From: Splendidivirga corallicola
GTDB lineage: Bacteria; Bacteroidota; Bacteroidia; Cytophagales; Cyclobacteriaceae
Length of the DNA stretch: 64,000 nucleotides
Direction: 5' to 3'
NCBI GenBank assembly: GCA_030442035.1
Contig: JAUJEA010000003.1
Location: 310,001 to 374,000 of the forward strand
Shown here: one piece after another, positions 1 through 9,037 of the stretch
Layout of the letters: each line of letters starts with the position of its first letter
Numbering within the stretch: the first letter of the stretch is position 1
Program-made: the position numbers and the translations under genes
The notes under the pieces: generated by a model
Database searches by the model: none
The model's input: only the letters and a program-made list of their open reading frames with translations
What the model was told of the DNA's origin: nothing

Positions 1-36
1 GGTTCTACATTTAGTTTTACCATACCGAAGGCTTGA
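1..36 (+). CDS. Histidine kinase, C-terminal end only (partial)
   Basis: Frame 1 reads GSTFSFTIPKA followed by a TGA stop at 34-36. The Gly-Ser-Thr-Phe-x-Phe-x-Ile-Pro ending is the last strand of a GHKL (HATPase_c) ATPase domain and matches the end of the next gene (GSTFIIYIPK). The start lies outside the window. It probably forms a tandem of sensor kinases with the gene starting at 167. Only eleven residues are visible, so nothing can be said about its sensor part. Confidence 0.7.
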   Translation, partial: GSTFSFTIPKA

Positions 37-166
37 CTTGTTCTCATTAAATAGGTCGGGCTGAATGTGCTCTTTTTAAGGTGTTTAACTATAAAAATTG
101 ATGAAATATAGTTACATTTAATACCTCGCTTTTCGAAAAAAGGATCTGATCTAGACATCTACAAGC

Positions 167-3100
167 ATGAAAAAGATACTAGCCTCCCTTCTATTTATTG
201 GTTTTTCCATAGTAACTTTTGCGCAAACTGATGGGCCGGAAAGAAAGTATTTTGAGGAATATTTCAGTCCATTAGAGATTGAATCAGAACCTTTTCAATG
301 GAAGGACACGACAGAAGTAAATCTGCTTAATCGTCAGGCCGAGCATGCATTTGAAGCAGAAGAATATGACAAAGCGTTAGAATTGGTAGACAAAGCCATG
401 CATATCTCCAATAGGTTGGAATACACACATGGGGTGGTTAGTTGCAGTATCCTTAAGGCCAAAATCAAACAAGAAAGAGAGCAATATGCTGAAGCACTGG
501 ATTGCTATTTAAGTGCCCGGGTAGGCATGAGAACAATAGGCGACCTCAAGGCAATTTCTGATGTCAATTATGAAATCGGGCTTTTACACAAAGATTGGGG
601 AGTACATATAAAGGCTTTAGACTATCATTTGGCTGCCTATGATTTGAAAAGTGAAATAGGCGACATTGAAGGTAATATTAATGTATTATATGAAATTGGC
701 CATTCCTACCTTATCCTGAAAGAAAACACTAATGCCATTGAGTATTTCCAAAAACTGCTGGAGCTGCAAAGAGAGATCAATGCCAGTGAACTTGATATTT
801 TAAGCGTACTGAGAAGGATTTCGGATACCTATCAAAAGCAGAATCAATACGAAGAGGCACTGAAATACGACAAAGAGATCGTTGAGATCAGGAAGCAGAT
901 CAATGATACAATAGGTGTTGCCAATTCACTCAACAACCTGGGTTATTTGCATAAATATTTAGGGGACTATGAACTGGCGCTGGCGCGATTTAAAGAAGCA
1001 CTGGAAAAGACCAAAAAGTACAGCCCACCAAATCATCGAACTTCCAGTGAAAAAACTATTTTGATAAACATTGGTATCATCTACAACCTGCAAAAGGAGT
1101 ACAAGAAATCCAATGAGTACTTCTATAATGCGCTTTCTATTTCTGTGACCTCAGGAAAGAGTGAGGAAATTGCCGATATCTATATGAAGATAGCTGAGAA
1201 TCACATTGCTATGGGAGATCTGGTGAATGCAAGAAGAATGGTGGGGCAAGCAATTTCTTTAACTGATGGATCTGACAATCAGGAATTTCGTGCCAAAAGT
1301 TATAAAAAACAATCTGAGATCTATGAAAAGCTTGGTGATGATAAAAATGCCCTGATTTACTATAGAAACTTTGCTGAGGTTCAGGAAAAGATAATTGCTG
1401 AACAAAGAGAAAGCGATGCCGAGCTTTTACAAAAACAAAATCTGATTGATCGCGCTGAAAACGACAGGAAACTGGTTGAGGCTGAACAGGAAATGCAGGC
1501 CCTAAGGTATGCAAAATTAGAGCTTGACAAAAATAGTAAGGAGCGTGAAAATCAATTTTTGAAACAAGAACAGGAACTACAGGCAATCACACTTGCCAAT
1601 GAGCAAGCTGCCAAGGAAAAGGCAAAACAAGATCTTCAAATTCAACAACAACGTTGGGAAAGTGAAAGAAAGGATATTGAGATACGCGAATTGCAACAAC
1701 AAGATAGTATTAAAGAATTAAGGCTGGAAAAATTGAGGATTTTGGAGAAGCAGCAGGAAGATGCCCATGAGCTTTTAAAGGAGAAAGCTAAAATTCAGGA
1801 ATTGCAACTTGAAGAACAAAAAATCCAGGAAAGAATTTTTTACGGTGTTATTGGCTTTCTGGCAGTTATTATTTTCCTTGTGCTAAGAAGTTACTTTATC
1901 AAAAGGAAGGCTCACAAGATTCTAACCCAAAGAAATTTAGAAATACAACTGCAAAAAGATAAGCTTGAACAGTCTTACAATAACGTAAAACAGTTAAGCG
2001 AAATAGCTAAGAGTATCACCAGTAATTTATCCGTTGAAAGGATCATCGAAACTGTTTACCAGAATGTAAGCACACTCATGGATGCAACGATGTTTGGTGT
2101 AGGATTGTATAATTCTCAAACAAGGAGCATAGAATTTCCAGGGTTAAAAGAAAAGGGTGAGACCATCATTTTGATTTCTTATAAAATCAAAGAAAAAGAC
2201 AGATTGGCTGTATGGTGTTATGAAAATAAACAATCAATCTTTATTAGTGATTTTGAAAATGAATATCAGAATTACGTTTCTAAGAAACTTCCCTCTGTAA
2301 CAGGAGACAATGCAGCATCCATTATTTATCTACCGCTGATTGTAAAAAATAAAGCCATTGGCGTTATTTCTGTTCAAAGTTTTAAAAAGAATGCTTATAC
2401 CGAATATCATCTTAACATTCTAAGAAACCTGGCTGTTCATACGGCTATTGCACTCGAGAATGCTGCCAACTACGGGCAGATAAAAGACAAAACAGTGAAG
2501 CTAGAGAAGACACTCAAAGACCTGAAGGCTACACAGGCACAATTGGTTCAATCTGAAAAAATGGCTTCACTCGGACAACTCACAGCTGGTATAGCCCATG
2601 AGATTAACAATCCGATAAACTTTGTATATGCAGGTATAGATGGACTAAGGGCTTCTGTAGAGGTGTTGATGGAAATACTCAATAAATACGAAGAGATTGA
2701 GGACTTCACAGGAATTGAAAAGGTACTGGATACATTGAATGAAATACACCAGCTAAAAAGTGATCTCTATTTCAATGAAACCAAGAGTTCGATCAATGAT
2801 TTAATTAGTGCTATTAAGGATGGTGCCCAAAGAACTGCGGAAATTGTAGATGGTCTTCGAAACTTCTCCAGAACTAACGAAACTGAGTTAAAAACAGTCA
2901 ATATTCACAAAGGAATAGAAAGTAGTCTTGTACTGTTGAATAACAAGATTAATGAACATGATATCAGGATCATTAAGAAGTTTGATGAGGAATTACCAGA
3001 AATCAATTGTTATCCCGGTCAGCTTAATCAGGTCTTTATGAATTTGTTAAGCAATGCCATTGAAGCAATTGATCAAAAAGGTAGAATTGAAATAAAAACC

Positions 3101-3382
3101 GAAAACCTGGAGAACGACATTAAAATCAGCATTATGGATAATGGCTGTGGCATGTCGGAAGCCATCATTGAGAAAATATTCGATCCTTTCTTTACTACCA
3201 AAGATTTGGGCAAAGGGACAGGCCTTGGTCTTGCCATTTCATTCGGCATTATCAAAAAACATAAGGGAAAATTTGATATAGTTAGCAAGGAAGGAAAAGG
3301 TAGTACCTTCATTATATACATTCCTAAAGGACTTGAAAGTCAATCTTCCGAACAGCGCATTACCAGTGAAATGGAAGCTTAA
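167..3382 (+). CDS. TPR-GAF sensor histidine kinase
   Basis: A membrane sensor kinase that should autophosphorylate on histidine and pass phosphate to an unlinked response regulator. Residues 1-19 form a signal peptide ending TFAQ. Several TPR helices follow to about residue 400, then a long charged coiled coil (about 400-555), one membrane helix (about 558-577), a GAF domain (about 620-775) and a HisKA region with the phosphoacceptor in IAHEINNP (about residue 810). The ATPase has an N box (NQVFMNLLSNAIEA), G1 (DNGCGMS) and G2 (GKGTGLGLA). TPRs are therefore periplasmic, with GAF and kinase cytoplasmic. This architecture is common in Cytophagales. No response regulator lies next to it. The ATG at 167 gives a good signal peptide. 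Confidence 0.93.
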   Translation: MKKILASLLFIGFSIVTFAQTDGPERKYFEEYFSPLEIESEPFQWKDTTEVNLLNRQAEHAFEAEEYDKALELVDKAMHISNRLEYTHGVVSCSILKAKIKQEREQYAEALDCYLSARVGMRTIGDLKAISDVNYEIGLLHKDWGVHIKALDYHLAAYDLKSEIGDIEGNINVLYEIGHSYLILKENTNAIEYFQKLLELQREINASELDILSVLRRISDTYQKQNQYEEALKYDKEIVEIRKQINDTIGVANSLNNLGYLHKYLGDYELALARFKEALEKTKKYSPPNHRTSSEKTILINIGIIYNLQKEYKKSNEYFYNALSISVTSGKSEEIADIYMKIAENHIAMGDLVNARRMVGQAISLTDGSDNQEFRAKSYKKQSEIYEKLGDDKNALIYYRNFAEVQEKIIAEQRESDAELLQKQNLIDRAENDRKLVEAEQEMQALRYAKLELDKNSKERENQFLKQEQELQAITLANEQAAKEKAKQDLQIQQQRWESERKDIEIRELQQQDSIKELRLEKLRILEKQQEDAHELLKEKAKIQELQLEEQKIQERIFYGVIGFLAVIIFLVLRSYFIKRKAHKILTQRNLEIQLQKDKLEQSYNNVKQLSEIAKSITSNLSVERIIETVYQNVSTLMDATMFGVGLYNSQTRSIEFPGLKEKGETIILISYKIKEKDRLAVWCYENKQSIFISDFENEYQNYVSKKLPSVTGDNAASIIYLPLIVKNKAIGVISVQSFKKNAYTEYHLNILRNLAVHTAIALENAANYGQIKDKTVKLEKTLKDLKATQAQLVQSEKMASLGQLTAGIAHEINNPINFVYAGIDGLRASVEVLMEILNKYEEIEDFTGIEKVLDTLNEIHQLKSDLYFNETKSSINDLISAIKDGAQRTAEIVDGLRNFSRTNETELKTVNIHKGIESSLVLLNNKINEHDIRIIKKFDEELPEINCYPGQLNQVFMNLLSNAIEAIDQKGRIEIKTENLENDIKISIMDNGCGMSEAIIEKIFDPFFTTKDLGKGTGLGLAISFGIIKKHKGKFDIVSKEGKGSTFIIYIPKGLESQSSEQRITSEMEA

Positions 3383-3819
3383 TCCTGAATTTGCCAGTAG
3401 GAGGATAATAACTTAAGAAAATCTTATAATCGGTTTTGGTCTCTGAATTGCACCTTGGTTAAGCCGATCGATCCTTTTTTCTTAAGATCTATAGTCGGTT
3501 CTAAAAAAGTATCATTTGATATTGTTAGAAAGGCTCATTGCCTTGTTTAGGCAAGATTTTAGATAAAAGACTCAAGATTAAAAATTGCTGTGGCTTTTCT
3601 TTTTTTCAGAGAAATAAAACGACCAAATTTGCAGGCTTTTGATTGAATGGATCAATAAGCTTGCAAAGTTTGAGTGATATGATAAAGCAAAAAAGACAAT
3701 GATGTTAAATTTTACGAAAGCAAGGTTTAATTGCCGGGCTTAAACCTATATGTTATTAGTCATTATACTAAATTCTTGCTACTTATTACTATAGTGAGGG
3801 CTTTTTTAGAGGGAACTAG
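3383..3819. other. Gene-free spacer holding a dispersed repeat
   Basis: 437 bp between the kinase and the convergent acetyltransferase-like gene. It is AT-rich and holds the repeat copy at 3493-3572. I see no convincing gene or strong terminator elsewhere in it. Confidence 0.7.
3493..3572 (+). repeat. 80-bp dispersed repeat, copy 1
   Basis: This 80-bp segment matches the reverse complement of 36947-37026 with five mismatches counted by eye. Both begin AGTCGGT and end AAAAGACT and contain AGGCTCATTGCCTTGTTT. Both copies are intergenic, downstream of genes. There is no flanking transposase and no obvious terminal inverted repeat. Confidence 0.85.
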
Positions 3820-4989
3820 TTAGTCCATTATTGGAGCTCTTTTGAATGGTTTGCTTTCATCGAACAACTTCCTGTAGGTGATATGTGTCTTGGAAACGTG
3901 CCCTCCAACCTGCTCCACCACACGTATCATTTTAGGATTGAAATCACCTATCCAATTCATCTCAAGGTTCTCATAGCGATGGTAATCGTCCTGGACCATT
4001 TTAGCAGTTGCCATGATCAGGGCTCCTTCTAATCCTTTACCCTGGTGTTCGGGAACAATTCCGAACACGAGCCCTATCATTTTATTACAAGACCTCCTCC
4101 ATTTATGCCAAAGGAACTTAACCTTTCCTATAGCATCGAGCTTGCCGTTTATATGTTTAAAAATTTGGTTTACCTCCGGAAGAAGGAGAAAAAATGCCAC
4201 AGGTTCATTATTATAATAACCAAACCAAACAATTTTTTCATCCATGATCGGCTTCATTGACTTTACAGCATTTTTGGCTTGTTGAGGGCTTAGTTTCGGA
4301 ACTCCGGAATGATTGGCCCAGGCCTTATTATAAACTGTGCGAAAATCCTCGGTATATTTATCAGCTCTTTTTAACTGCATATGTTCAAAGCTGTACTCAG
4401 GAGTTTTCATGATCTTTTCAGCTTTTTCAGCAATTCTTGGCGCAAACGGATCTCTTGTTTTCCTGGCATAGGTATATTGCTCAAAATATGTCTTGAACCC
4501 ATAGCCCTCAAAAAAATTCTTATAATAGCTGAAGTTATAATTGCAACAATAGTTTGGTTCCTCATCAAACCCCTCAACCAAAAGGCCCCACCATTTATCT
4601 CTGTTTCCAAAGTTTATTGGTCCGTCCATGGCCTCTAAACCCTTGTCTGTCAGCCAATTTTTACAAGTTTCGAATAATAAAAAGGCTGCGTTCTGATCAT
4701 CCACACATTCAAAAAAGCCCATGCCTCCGGTAGGTTGGTCGTTGTCCTTGGTCATGGTTTTCTTGTCATAAAAGGCAGCTACTCTCCCGATTGTTTTATC
4801 TTCCCTGTTTTTAAGTATCCACCTGGTACATTCCCCATTGCGAAAGAACTTATTCTTTTTTTTATCAAAAACAGCCTCTATATCCTTGTCCAATGGCCGT
4901 ATCCATTTTTCCTCATGTTTATATAAATGGACCGGTAACATTAAAAATTCACGTGCCGTATCCTGCCCCCGTACTTCAATGATTTTCAT
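3820..4989 (-). CDS. GNAT-like acetyltransferase family protein
   Basis: A 389-residue cytoplasmic protein without a signal peptide. The C-terminal third carries an acetyl-CoA binding pattern, VPEHQGKGLEGAL (about residue 320), like GNAT motif A (Q/R-x-x-G-x-G/A), followed by a helix and the terminal NPKMIRVVEQVGG stretch usual in GNAT proteins. The N-terminal part (PVHLYKHEEKWIRPL) is typical of an uncharacterised Bacteroidota family of about this length. The substrate is unknown. It stands alone and is convergent with the kinase. Confidence 0.75.
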   Translation of the reverse strand: MKIIEVRGQDTAREFLMLPVHLYKHEEKWIRPLDKDIEAVFDKKKNKFFRNGECTRWILKNREDKTIGRVAAFYDKKTMTKDNDQPTGGMGFFECVDDQNAAFLLFETCKNWLTDKGLEAMDGPINFGNRDKWWGLLVEGFDEEPNYCCNYNFSYYKNFFEGYGFKTYFEQYTYARKTRDPFAPRIAEKAEKIMKTPEYSFEHMQLKRADKYTEDFRTVYNKAWANHSGVPKLSPQQAKNAVKSMKPIMDEKIVWFGYYNNEPVAFFLLLPEVNQIFKHINGKLDAIGKVKFLWHKWRRSCNKMIGLVFGIVPEHQGKGLEGALIMATAKMVQDDYHRYENLEMNWIGDFNPKMIRVVEQVGGHVSKTHITYRKLFDESKPFKRAPIMD

Positions 4990-5298
4990 ATATGAATTTC
5001 TTATTGCGCTAATATAATAAAATTAGTAAGGCTCCAAGGTTAGAAATAAAATAATAGATGGGAAACCAACAAAATCAATCAACATTAAGTGTCACTTATT
5101 TTTTACCAGCTTATCCAAAATCAAAAATTATATAATAAAAAATCTAACTAACTTTCTGATAGTCAATAAAGAATGAAATTCTAATTTTGCACTTGGTAAC
5201 CCATAGATAAAACTTTGATCGGATTTAATGATTAAATTTTATTATTTGGAAACCATTTGAAAAAAATGTTGTCGTTAGTGAAAAAATAATTTAAGGAG
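4990..5298. promoter_or_regulatory. Divergent spacer with candidate sigma-operon promoter
   Basis: AT-rich region between the divergent acetyltransferase-like and sigma-factor genes. TAATTTTG at 5182-5189 fits the Bacteroidota -7 consensus TAnnTTTG, but I find no good TTG about 20 bp upstream of it. The leader to the TTG start at 5299 would be about 100 nt. Confidence 0.4.
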
Positions 5299-5841
5299 TT
5301 GCAGTCAGGAGAGCAGAGTATTCATAAATACCTGATACAAAGAAGTAAGCTAGGAGACAGAGATGCTCAAAATGAGCTCTATAAATTGTATGTTGATGCT
5401 ATGTATAATATATGTAGGCGTATGATGGGCGATGCGGAAGAAGCCAAAGACATCCTTCAAGACTCATTTATTGATGCGTTTACAAAAATAGATAAACTTA
5501 AAAACGACATAACTTTTAGTGCCTGGATCAAACGAATTGTTGTAAATAACTGCATCAATGCTTTGAAAAAGAAAAAACTATTGACCAGCTCAATAGAGGA
5601 TTCATTCGATGTTCCGGACGTAAATGAGGCTAATGATCATGAGTTAGATAATTATGAAATAAAAAGGGTGCTGGGGGCGATAGATAAGATATCGGAAGGT
5701 TGCAAAGTAGTGTTAAACCTTTATTTATTTGAAGGTTATGACCATAAGGAAATCGGGCAAATATTGAATATATCGGAGTCAGCTTCGAAGGCTCAATACA
5801 GTAAGGCGAAGGCAAAGATTAGAAAAGTACTTAATAACTAG
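5299..5841 (+). CDS. ECF RNA polymerase sigma factor
   Basis: A 180-residue sigma-70 family factor of the extracytoplasmic function type, with region 2 at about 20-90 (GDRDAQNELYKLY, DAEEAKDILQDSF) and region 4 at about 120-178 (helix-turn-helix GYDHKEIGQILNISESASKA). An in-frame stop at 5287 leaves TTG at 5299 as the only plausible start. AAGGAG sits immediately before it, closer than usual. It is followed four bases later by a membrane protein that is probably its anti-sigma factor. Confidence 0.92.
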   Translation: MQSGEQSIHKYLIQRSKLGDRDAQNELYKLYVDAMYNICRRMMGDAEEAKDILQDSFIDAFTKIDKLKNDITFSAWIKRIVVNNCINALKKKKLLTSSIEDSFDVPDVNEANDHELDNYEIKRVLGAIDKISEGCKVVLNLYLFEGYDHKEIGQILNISESASKAQYSKAKAKIRKVLNN

Positions 5842-5845
5842 TGGC

Positions 5846-6391
5846 ATGAAGGATAAATTAAAAGATTTTGTGACGGAGAACAGGATGGATTTTGACATCT
5901 ATAAAGAAGATTACGGGGCACTTTGGGACAAAATAGAAAGTGGTTTAGACACTAATAAGAAAAGAAGACGCTTTGGGTTAAGTACTACTTATTTTAAAGT
6001 TGCCGCCTCGGTGGTGCTTGTTCTCTGTATTGGTTTTCTTTATTTAAAACTGAAATACAGTTCTACCGGATTTGATCAGGAAGTGAGACTGGAACAAATT
6101 TCCAGTGAATTGGCAGAGGCAGATCTTTATTATGGCTCCCTGATCAATGAAAAAATTCAATTGATTCAGGCAAGCAAGGAGGATATTGACCCTGATATTT
6201 TTAATGATCTTAATTTACTGGACGAGGCTTACAATGAACTTAAGGAGGACCTAAAAGATAATGCTGATAATGAAGAAGTTGTAAGCGCAATGATTCAAAA
6301 TTATCGGATCAAACTAAAGCTGTTAGAAACAATCTTAGAAGAAATAAAAGAAAATGAGGAGGAGAAAAAAAATGAGCAAATCAATATTTAA
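5846..6391 (+). CDS. Probable anti-sigma factor, single-pass membrane protein
   Basis: A 181-residue protein with a basic stretch (KKRRR) before one membrane helix at about 51-69 (VAASVVLVLCIGFLYLKL) and a charged, helical periplasmic part. Position directly after an ECF sigma gene and this topology fit an anti-sigma factor, although no zinc-binding HxxxCxxC motif is visible. Its 3' end overlaps the next gene, suggesting translational coupling. Confidence 0.7.
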   Translation: MKDKLKDFVTENRMDFDIYKEDYGALWDKIESGLDTNKKRRRFGLSTTYFKVAASVVLVLCIGFLYLKLKYSSTGFDQEVRLEQISSELAEADLYYGSLINEKIQLIQASKEDIDPDIFNDLNLLDEAYNELKEDLKDNADNEEVVSAMIQNYRIKLKLLETILEEIKENEEEKKNEQINI

Positions 6392-7496
6392 GCTGTTTCT
6401 TGCATTGAGCATAATATTTGGCTGGAAGGGTGTCAGTGCTCAGAGTGAAACAAAGCTTAGCAAAACGATCACGCAACAATTCAATGTCTCTAATGGGTCT
6501 AGTATTGATATAAAAAACAAGTACGGCCAGGTAATTATAGATACCTGGGATAGGAATGAGGTATCCCTCAAGATTGAAGTAACCGCTTTTGGCAGAAACA
6601 AGGCCGCATCCGAAAAAATTCTTAACAGAGTTGATTTTGATTTTGATAAAGCCGGTAGTTTTCTGAATATAGAAACAGTTCTGGACAGAAAATCAGGTTT
6701 CTTCAAAGAACTTTGGAATGATATTGGCGACTATTCTAAAACACTTTTAAGCAAAAACAAATTAACAATAAATTACGAGATACAAATCCCTGAAACGGCC
6801 AGGATAAAAATTGAAAATAAGTTCGGTGATGTTTACCTGGGTGATCTGGACAATCAGTGCAAGATAGAACTTTCCAATGGTAACCTGAAAGCAAATAATC
6901 TGAATGGGTATACAGATATATCATTAAGTTTTGGAGATGCCAGTATTAAGTATATCAAGGACGGTAATATGGAACTTAAAGTGTCGGACTCAGAAATTAT
7001 ACGTGTGGGAAGAATAGATATTAACAGCAGTTCTTCCAAAATCCTGATTCATGAAGCAGACAGGCTGAAAATCAATTCCAGGAATGACAAGCTAAAAATT
7101 AATGAGGTCAATCACTTTTTTGGCAAATCAAGTTTTTCCAAGGTAGATGTAGTCAGTCTGCATGATATTACCGATCTGGACATGAACTATGGTGAATTCG
7201 CTATTTCGAGAGTTCATGATTCATTTTCAAAAATTCAGCTTACCGGAAAATCTACCGACTTCAACATTAAATTCGATAGAGACTCTTACTTCAATGCAGA
7301 TCTAAAAGCCCGGGAAGATGAGCTCGAATTACCAGACAATACATCCGTAGTGGATAAGGAATATACTGATGATAAAGAAACTTTTGTATCACTATTAGCC
7401 AAAATAGGAAATACAAAAAGTAATCCTGCGATGGTCAATATCAATGCCATGAAAGGAGATGTCAAATTAGATTTTGTCAAAGACAACAGTAGATAA
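6372..7496 (+). CDS. Secreted DUF4097-like beta-helix protein
   Basis: After a signal peptide ending VSAQ, the protein has repeated short beta-strand units such as IDIKNKYGQVIIDTW and IKIENKFGDVYLGDL, the pattern of DUF4097 (putative adhesin) proteins. These often sit in ECF sigma operons of Bacteroidota. An upstream in-frame ATG at 6354 would add MRRRKK. I prefer ATG 6372 because GAGGAGGAG lies just before it and the signal peptide then starts normally. It overlaps the anti-sigma gene by 20 bp. The role is unknown, probably at the cell envelope. Confidence 0.82.
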   Translation: MSKSIFKLFLALSIIFGWKGVSAQSETKLSKTITQQFNVSNGSSIDIKNKYGQVIIDTWDRNEVSLKIEVTAFGRNKAASEKILNRVDFDFDKAGSFLNIETVLDRKSGFFKELWNDIGDYSKTLLSKNKLTINYEIQIPETARIKIENKFGDVYLGDLDNQCKIELSNGNLKANNLNGYTDISLSFGDASIKYIKDGNMELKVSDSEIIRVGRIDINSSSSKILIHEADRLKINSRNDKLKINEVNHFFGKSSFSKVDVVSLHDITDLDMNYGEFAISRVHDSFSKIQLTGKSTDFNIKFDRDSYFNADLKAREDELELPDNTSVVDKEYTDDKETFVSLLAKIGNTKSNPAMVNINAMKGDVKLDFVKDNSR

Positions 7497-7517
7497 AAAC
7501 TCAAACAAAATAGGATT

Positions 7518-8033
7518 ATGAAACAACTTTTACCCCTTCTTCTTTTATTGATTAGTCTTTCGGTACAGGCTCAATACTATGAAAACGCTGCCGGTCTTCG
7601 TTTGGGAGGGACATCTGGTATTACTTACAAAAGATTTGTTACCGAATCCGTAGCCTATCAAGTTCTGTTAAGCGGAAGGAATGACGGCATTCAGTTTACA
7701 GCGCTTAAAGAAATTTATATTCAGACAAATCTCAGTAAGAATCTCTTCATATACTATGGTGGAGGCGCTCATCTGGGCTTTGAAAAATATACGCAAGTCA
7801 ATAACAACATTAATACTACCATTATTAACAACAATCAAATATTCGAAACAAGAACACGCGTAAACCCAACCTATTTCTCAATGGGTCTTGATGGAATTGT
7901 TGGATTAGAATACAGATTTATGGCCCCTGTAACATTGGGATTTGACGTAAAACCTACTTTTTCATTTATAGGAATGCGATTTACACAGCTTAGATTTTGG
8001 GATACGGCCATGACTGTAAAACTATTATTTTAA
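7518..8033 (+). CDS. Small outer-membrane beta-barrel-like protein
   Basis: 171 residues with a clean signal peptide (SVQAQ). The mature part alternates hydrophobic and polar residues (GITYKRFV, FIYYGGGAHLGFEKY) and ends in LLF, an outer-membrane C-terminal signature. It lies in the sigma/anti-sigma/DUF4097 operon 21 bp after the DUF4097 gene. Function is not recognisable; probably an envelope-stress output gene. Confidence 0.75.
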   Translation: MKQLLPLLLLLISLSVQAQYYENAAGLRLGGTSGITYKRFVTESVAYQVLLSGRNDGIQFTALKEIYIQTNLSKNLFIYYGGGAHLGFEKYTQVNNNINTTIINNNQIFETRTRVNPTYFSMGLDGIVGLEYRFMAPVTLGFDVKPTFSFIGMRFTQLRFWDTAMTVKLLF

Positions 8034-8053
8034 AACCGTACAAATCTTAAAAA

Positions 8054-8689
8054 ATGAGATATATAGTCCTTCTTTTGATTTTTGCAATAAGTTCCTTGGA
8101 GCCTTTAACTGCACAGGATTTCTACCAAGATGATCAGGAGATCAAAACACTCTTAGGTAGCAAGACCAAGGTTAGTTGGTTTGGTTCCGTTGATCTGAAA
8201 ACGACCAGGTTTGTAAAAAATACCAATTTGATGGTGGGAGGCCATGGTGGTGTAATTTTGGATAATCGATTTATGCTGGCCCTTGGTGGATATGGCATTG
8301 CTACTGCCACAGGTTTCAACGGATTAGTGGAATCCGATGAACTGGTTTTGCAGGGTGGTTATGGTGGCATTCTGATAGGCTACTCATTACTTCCAAGAGA
8401 GATTGTACATGTGAATTTTCCGGTTCTCATTGGTGGTGGTGGATTTCAGGTATATACCAAAGACGATAATAACAACTTTGGTCCAAGTTTCATTGACGAA
8501 CTTATAGAGTCAAAGGGTTTTTTTATTGTAGAGCCCGGAGTGGAAGTTGAAGTTAATATTGTTCGCTTTTTTAAAATTGCATTAGGAGCAAGTTATCGTT
8601 ATATCGAAGGTGCTAAACTTGATAATGTCAATAACGAGGAGCTCAATGACTGGAGCGCCAACCTCTCATTCAAATTTGGTAAGTTCTGA
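8054..8689 (+). CDS. Outer-membrane beta-barrel-like protein, last gene of ECF operon
   Basis: 211 residues with a signal peptide (LTAQ). Strand-like segments rich in Gly and aromatics run through the protein (LVLQGGYGGILIGYSL, FKIALGASYRY). It ends in Phe (NLSFKFGKF), as outer-membrane barrels do. It lies 20 bp after the preceding barrel gene and is followed by a strong terminator, so it closes the operon starting at 5299. Confidence 0.75.
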   Translation: MRYIVLLLIFAISSLEPLTAQDFYQDDQEIKTLLGSKTKVSWFGSVDLKTTRFVKNTNLMVGGHGGVILDNRFMLALGGYGIATATGFNGLVESDELVLQGGYGGILIGYSLLPREIVHVNFPVLIGGGGFQVYTKDDNNNFGPSFIDELIESKGFFIVEPGVEVEVNIVRFFKIALGASYRYIEGAKLDNVNNEELNDWSANLSFKFGKF

Positions 8690-8721
8690 ATTTCAAGCAA
8701 TTAGTTGATATGTTAGTGTAA

Positions 8722-8751
8722 GGGTGCCGGAAGAATTCGGCACCCTTTTTT
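8722..8751 (+). terminator. Rho-independent terminator of the ECF operon
   Basis: GGGTGCCG and CGGCACCC form a perfect 8-bp stem around an 8-nt loop, followed by six T. It starts 33 bp after the stop of the last barrel gene. Confidence 0.92.
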
Positions 8752-9037
8752 ATATTTTGCTTTCTTACGCTAATACTTAACAGTATTTGTAAAAGCAACC
8801 AAAAGATCTAGAAAAGACTTAATTCCAGATCATCTTTGTCAAAAAAATATTAAAAATTATCTTAAAAAAATTACAAAGACAACTTATTGCATATAGAACT
8901 GATGCTGAATTAATTATCATCCCAGTCTGACTCCAACACTTTAAAAATCGACTTACAAACTACGCATTTAAAAGAATTTTTGGTTTTTAGTTCTTTATAA
9001 GAATTCATAAATTCGACATGGTGATAACCTGTATTTG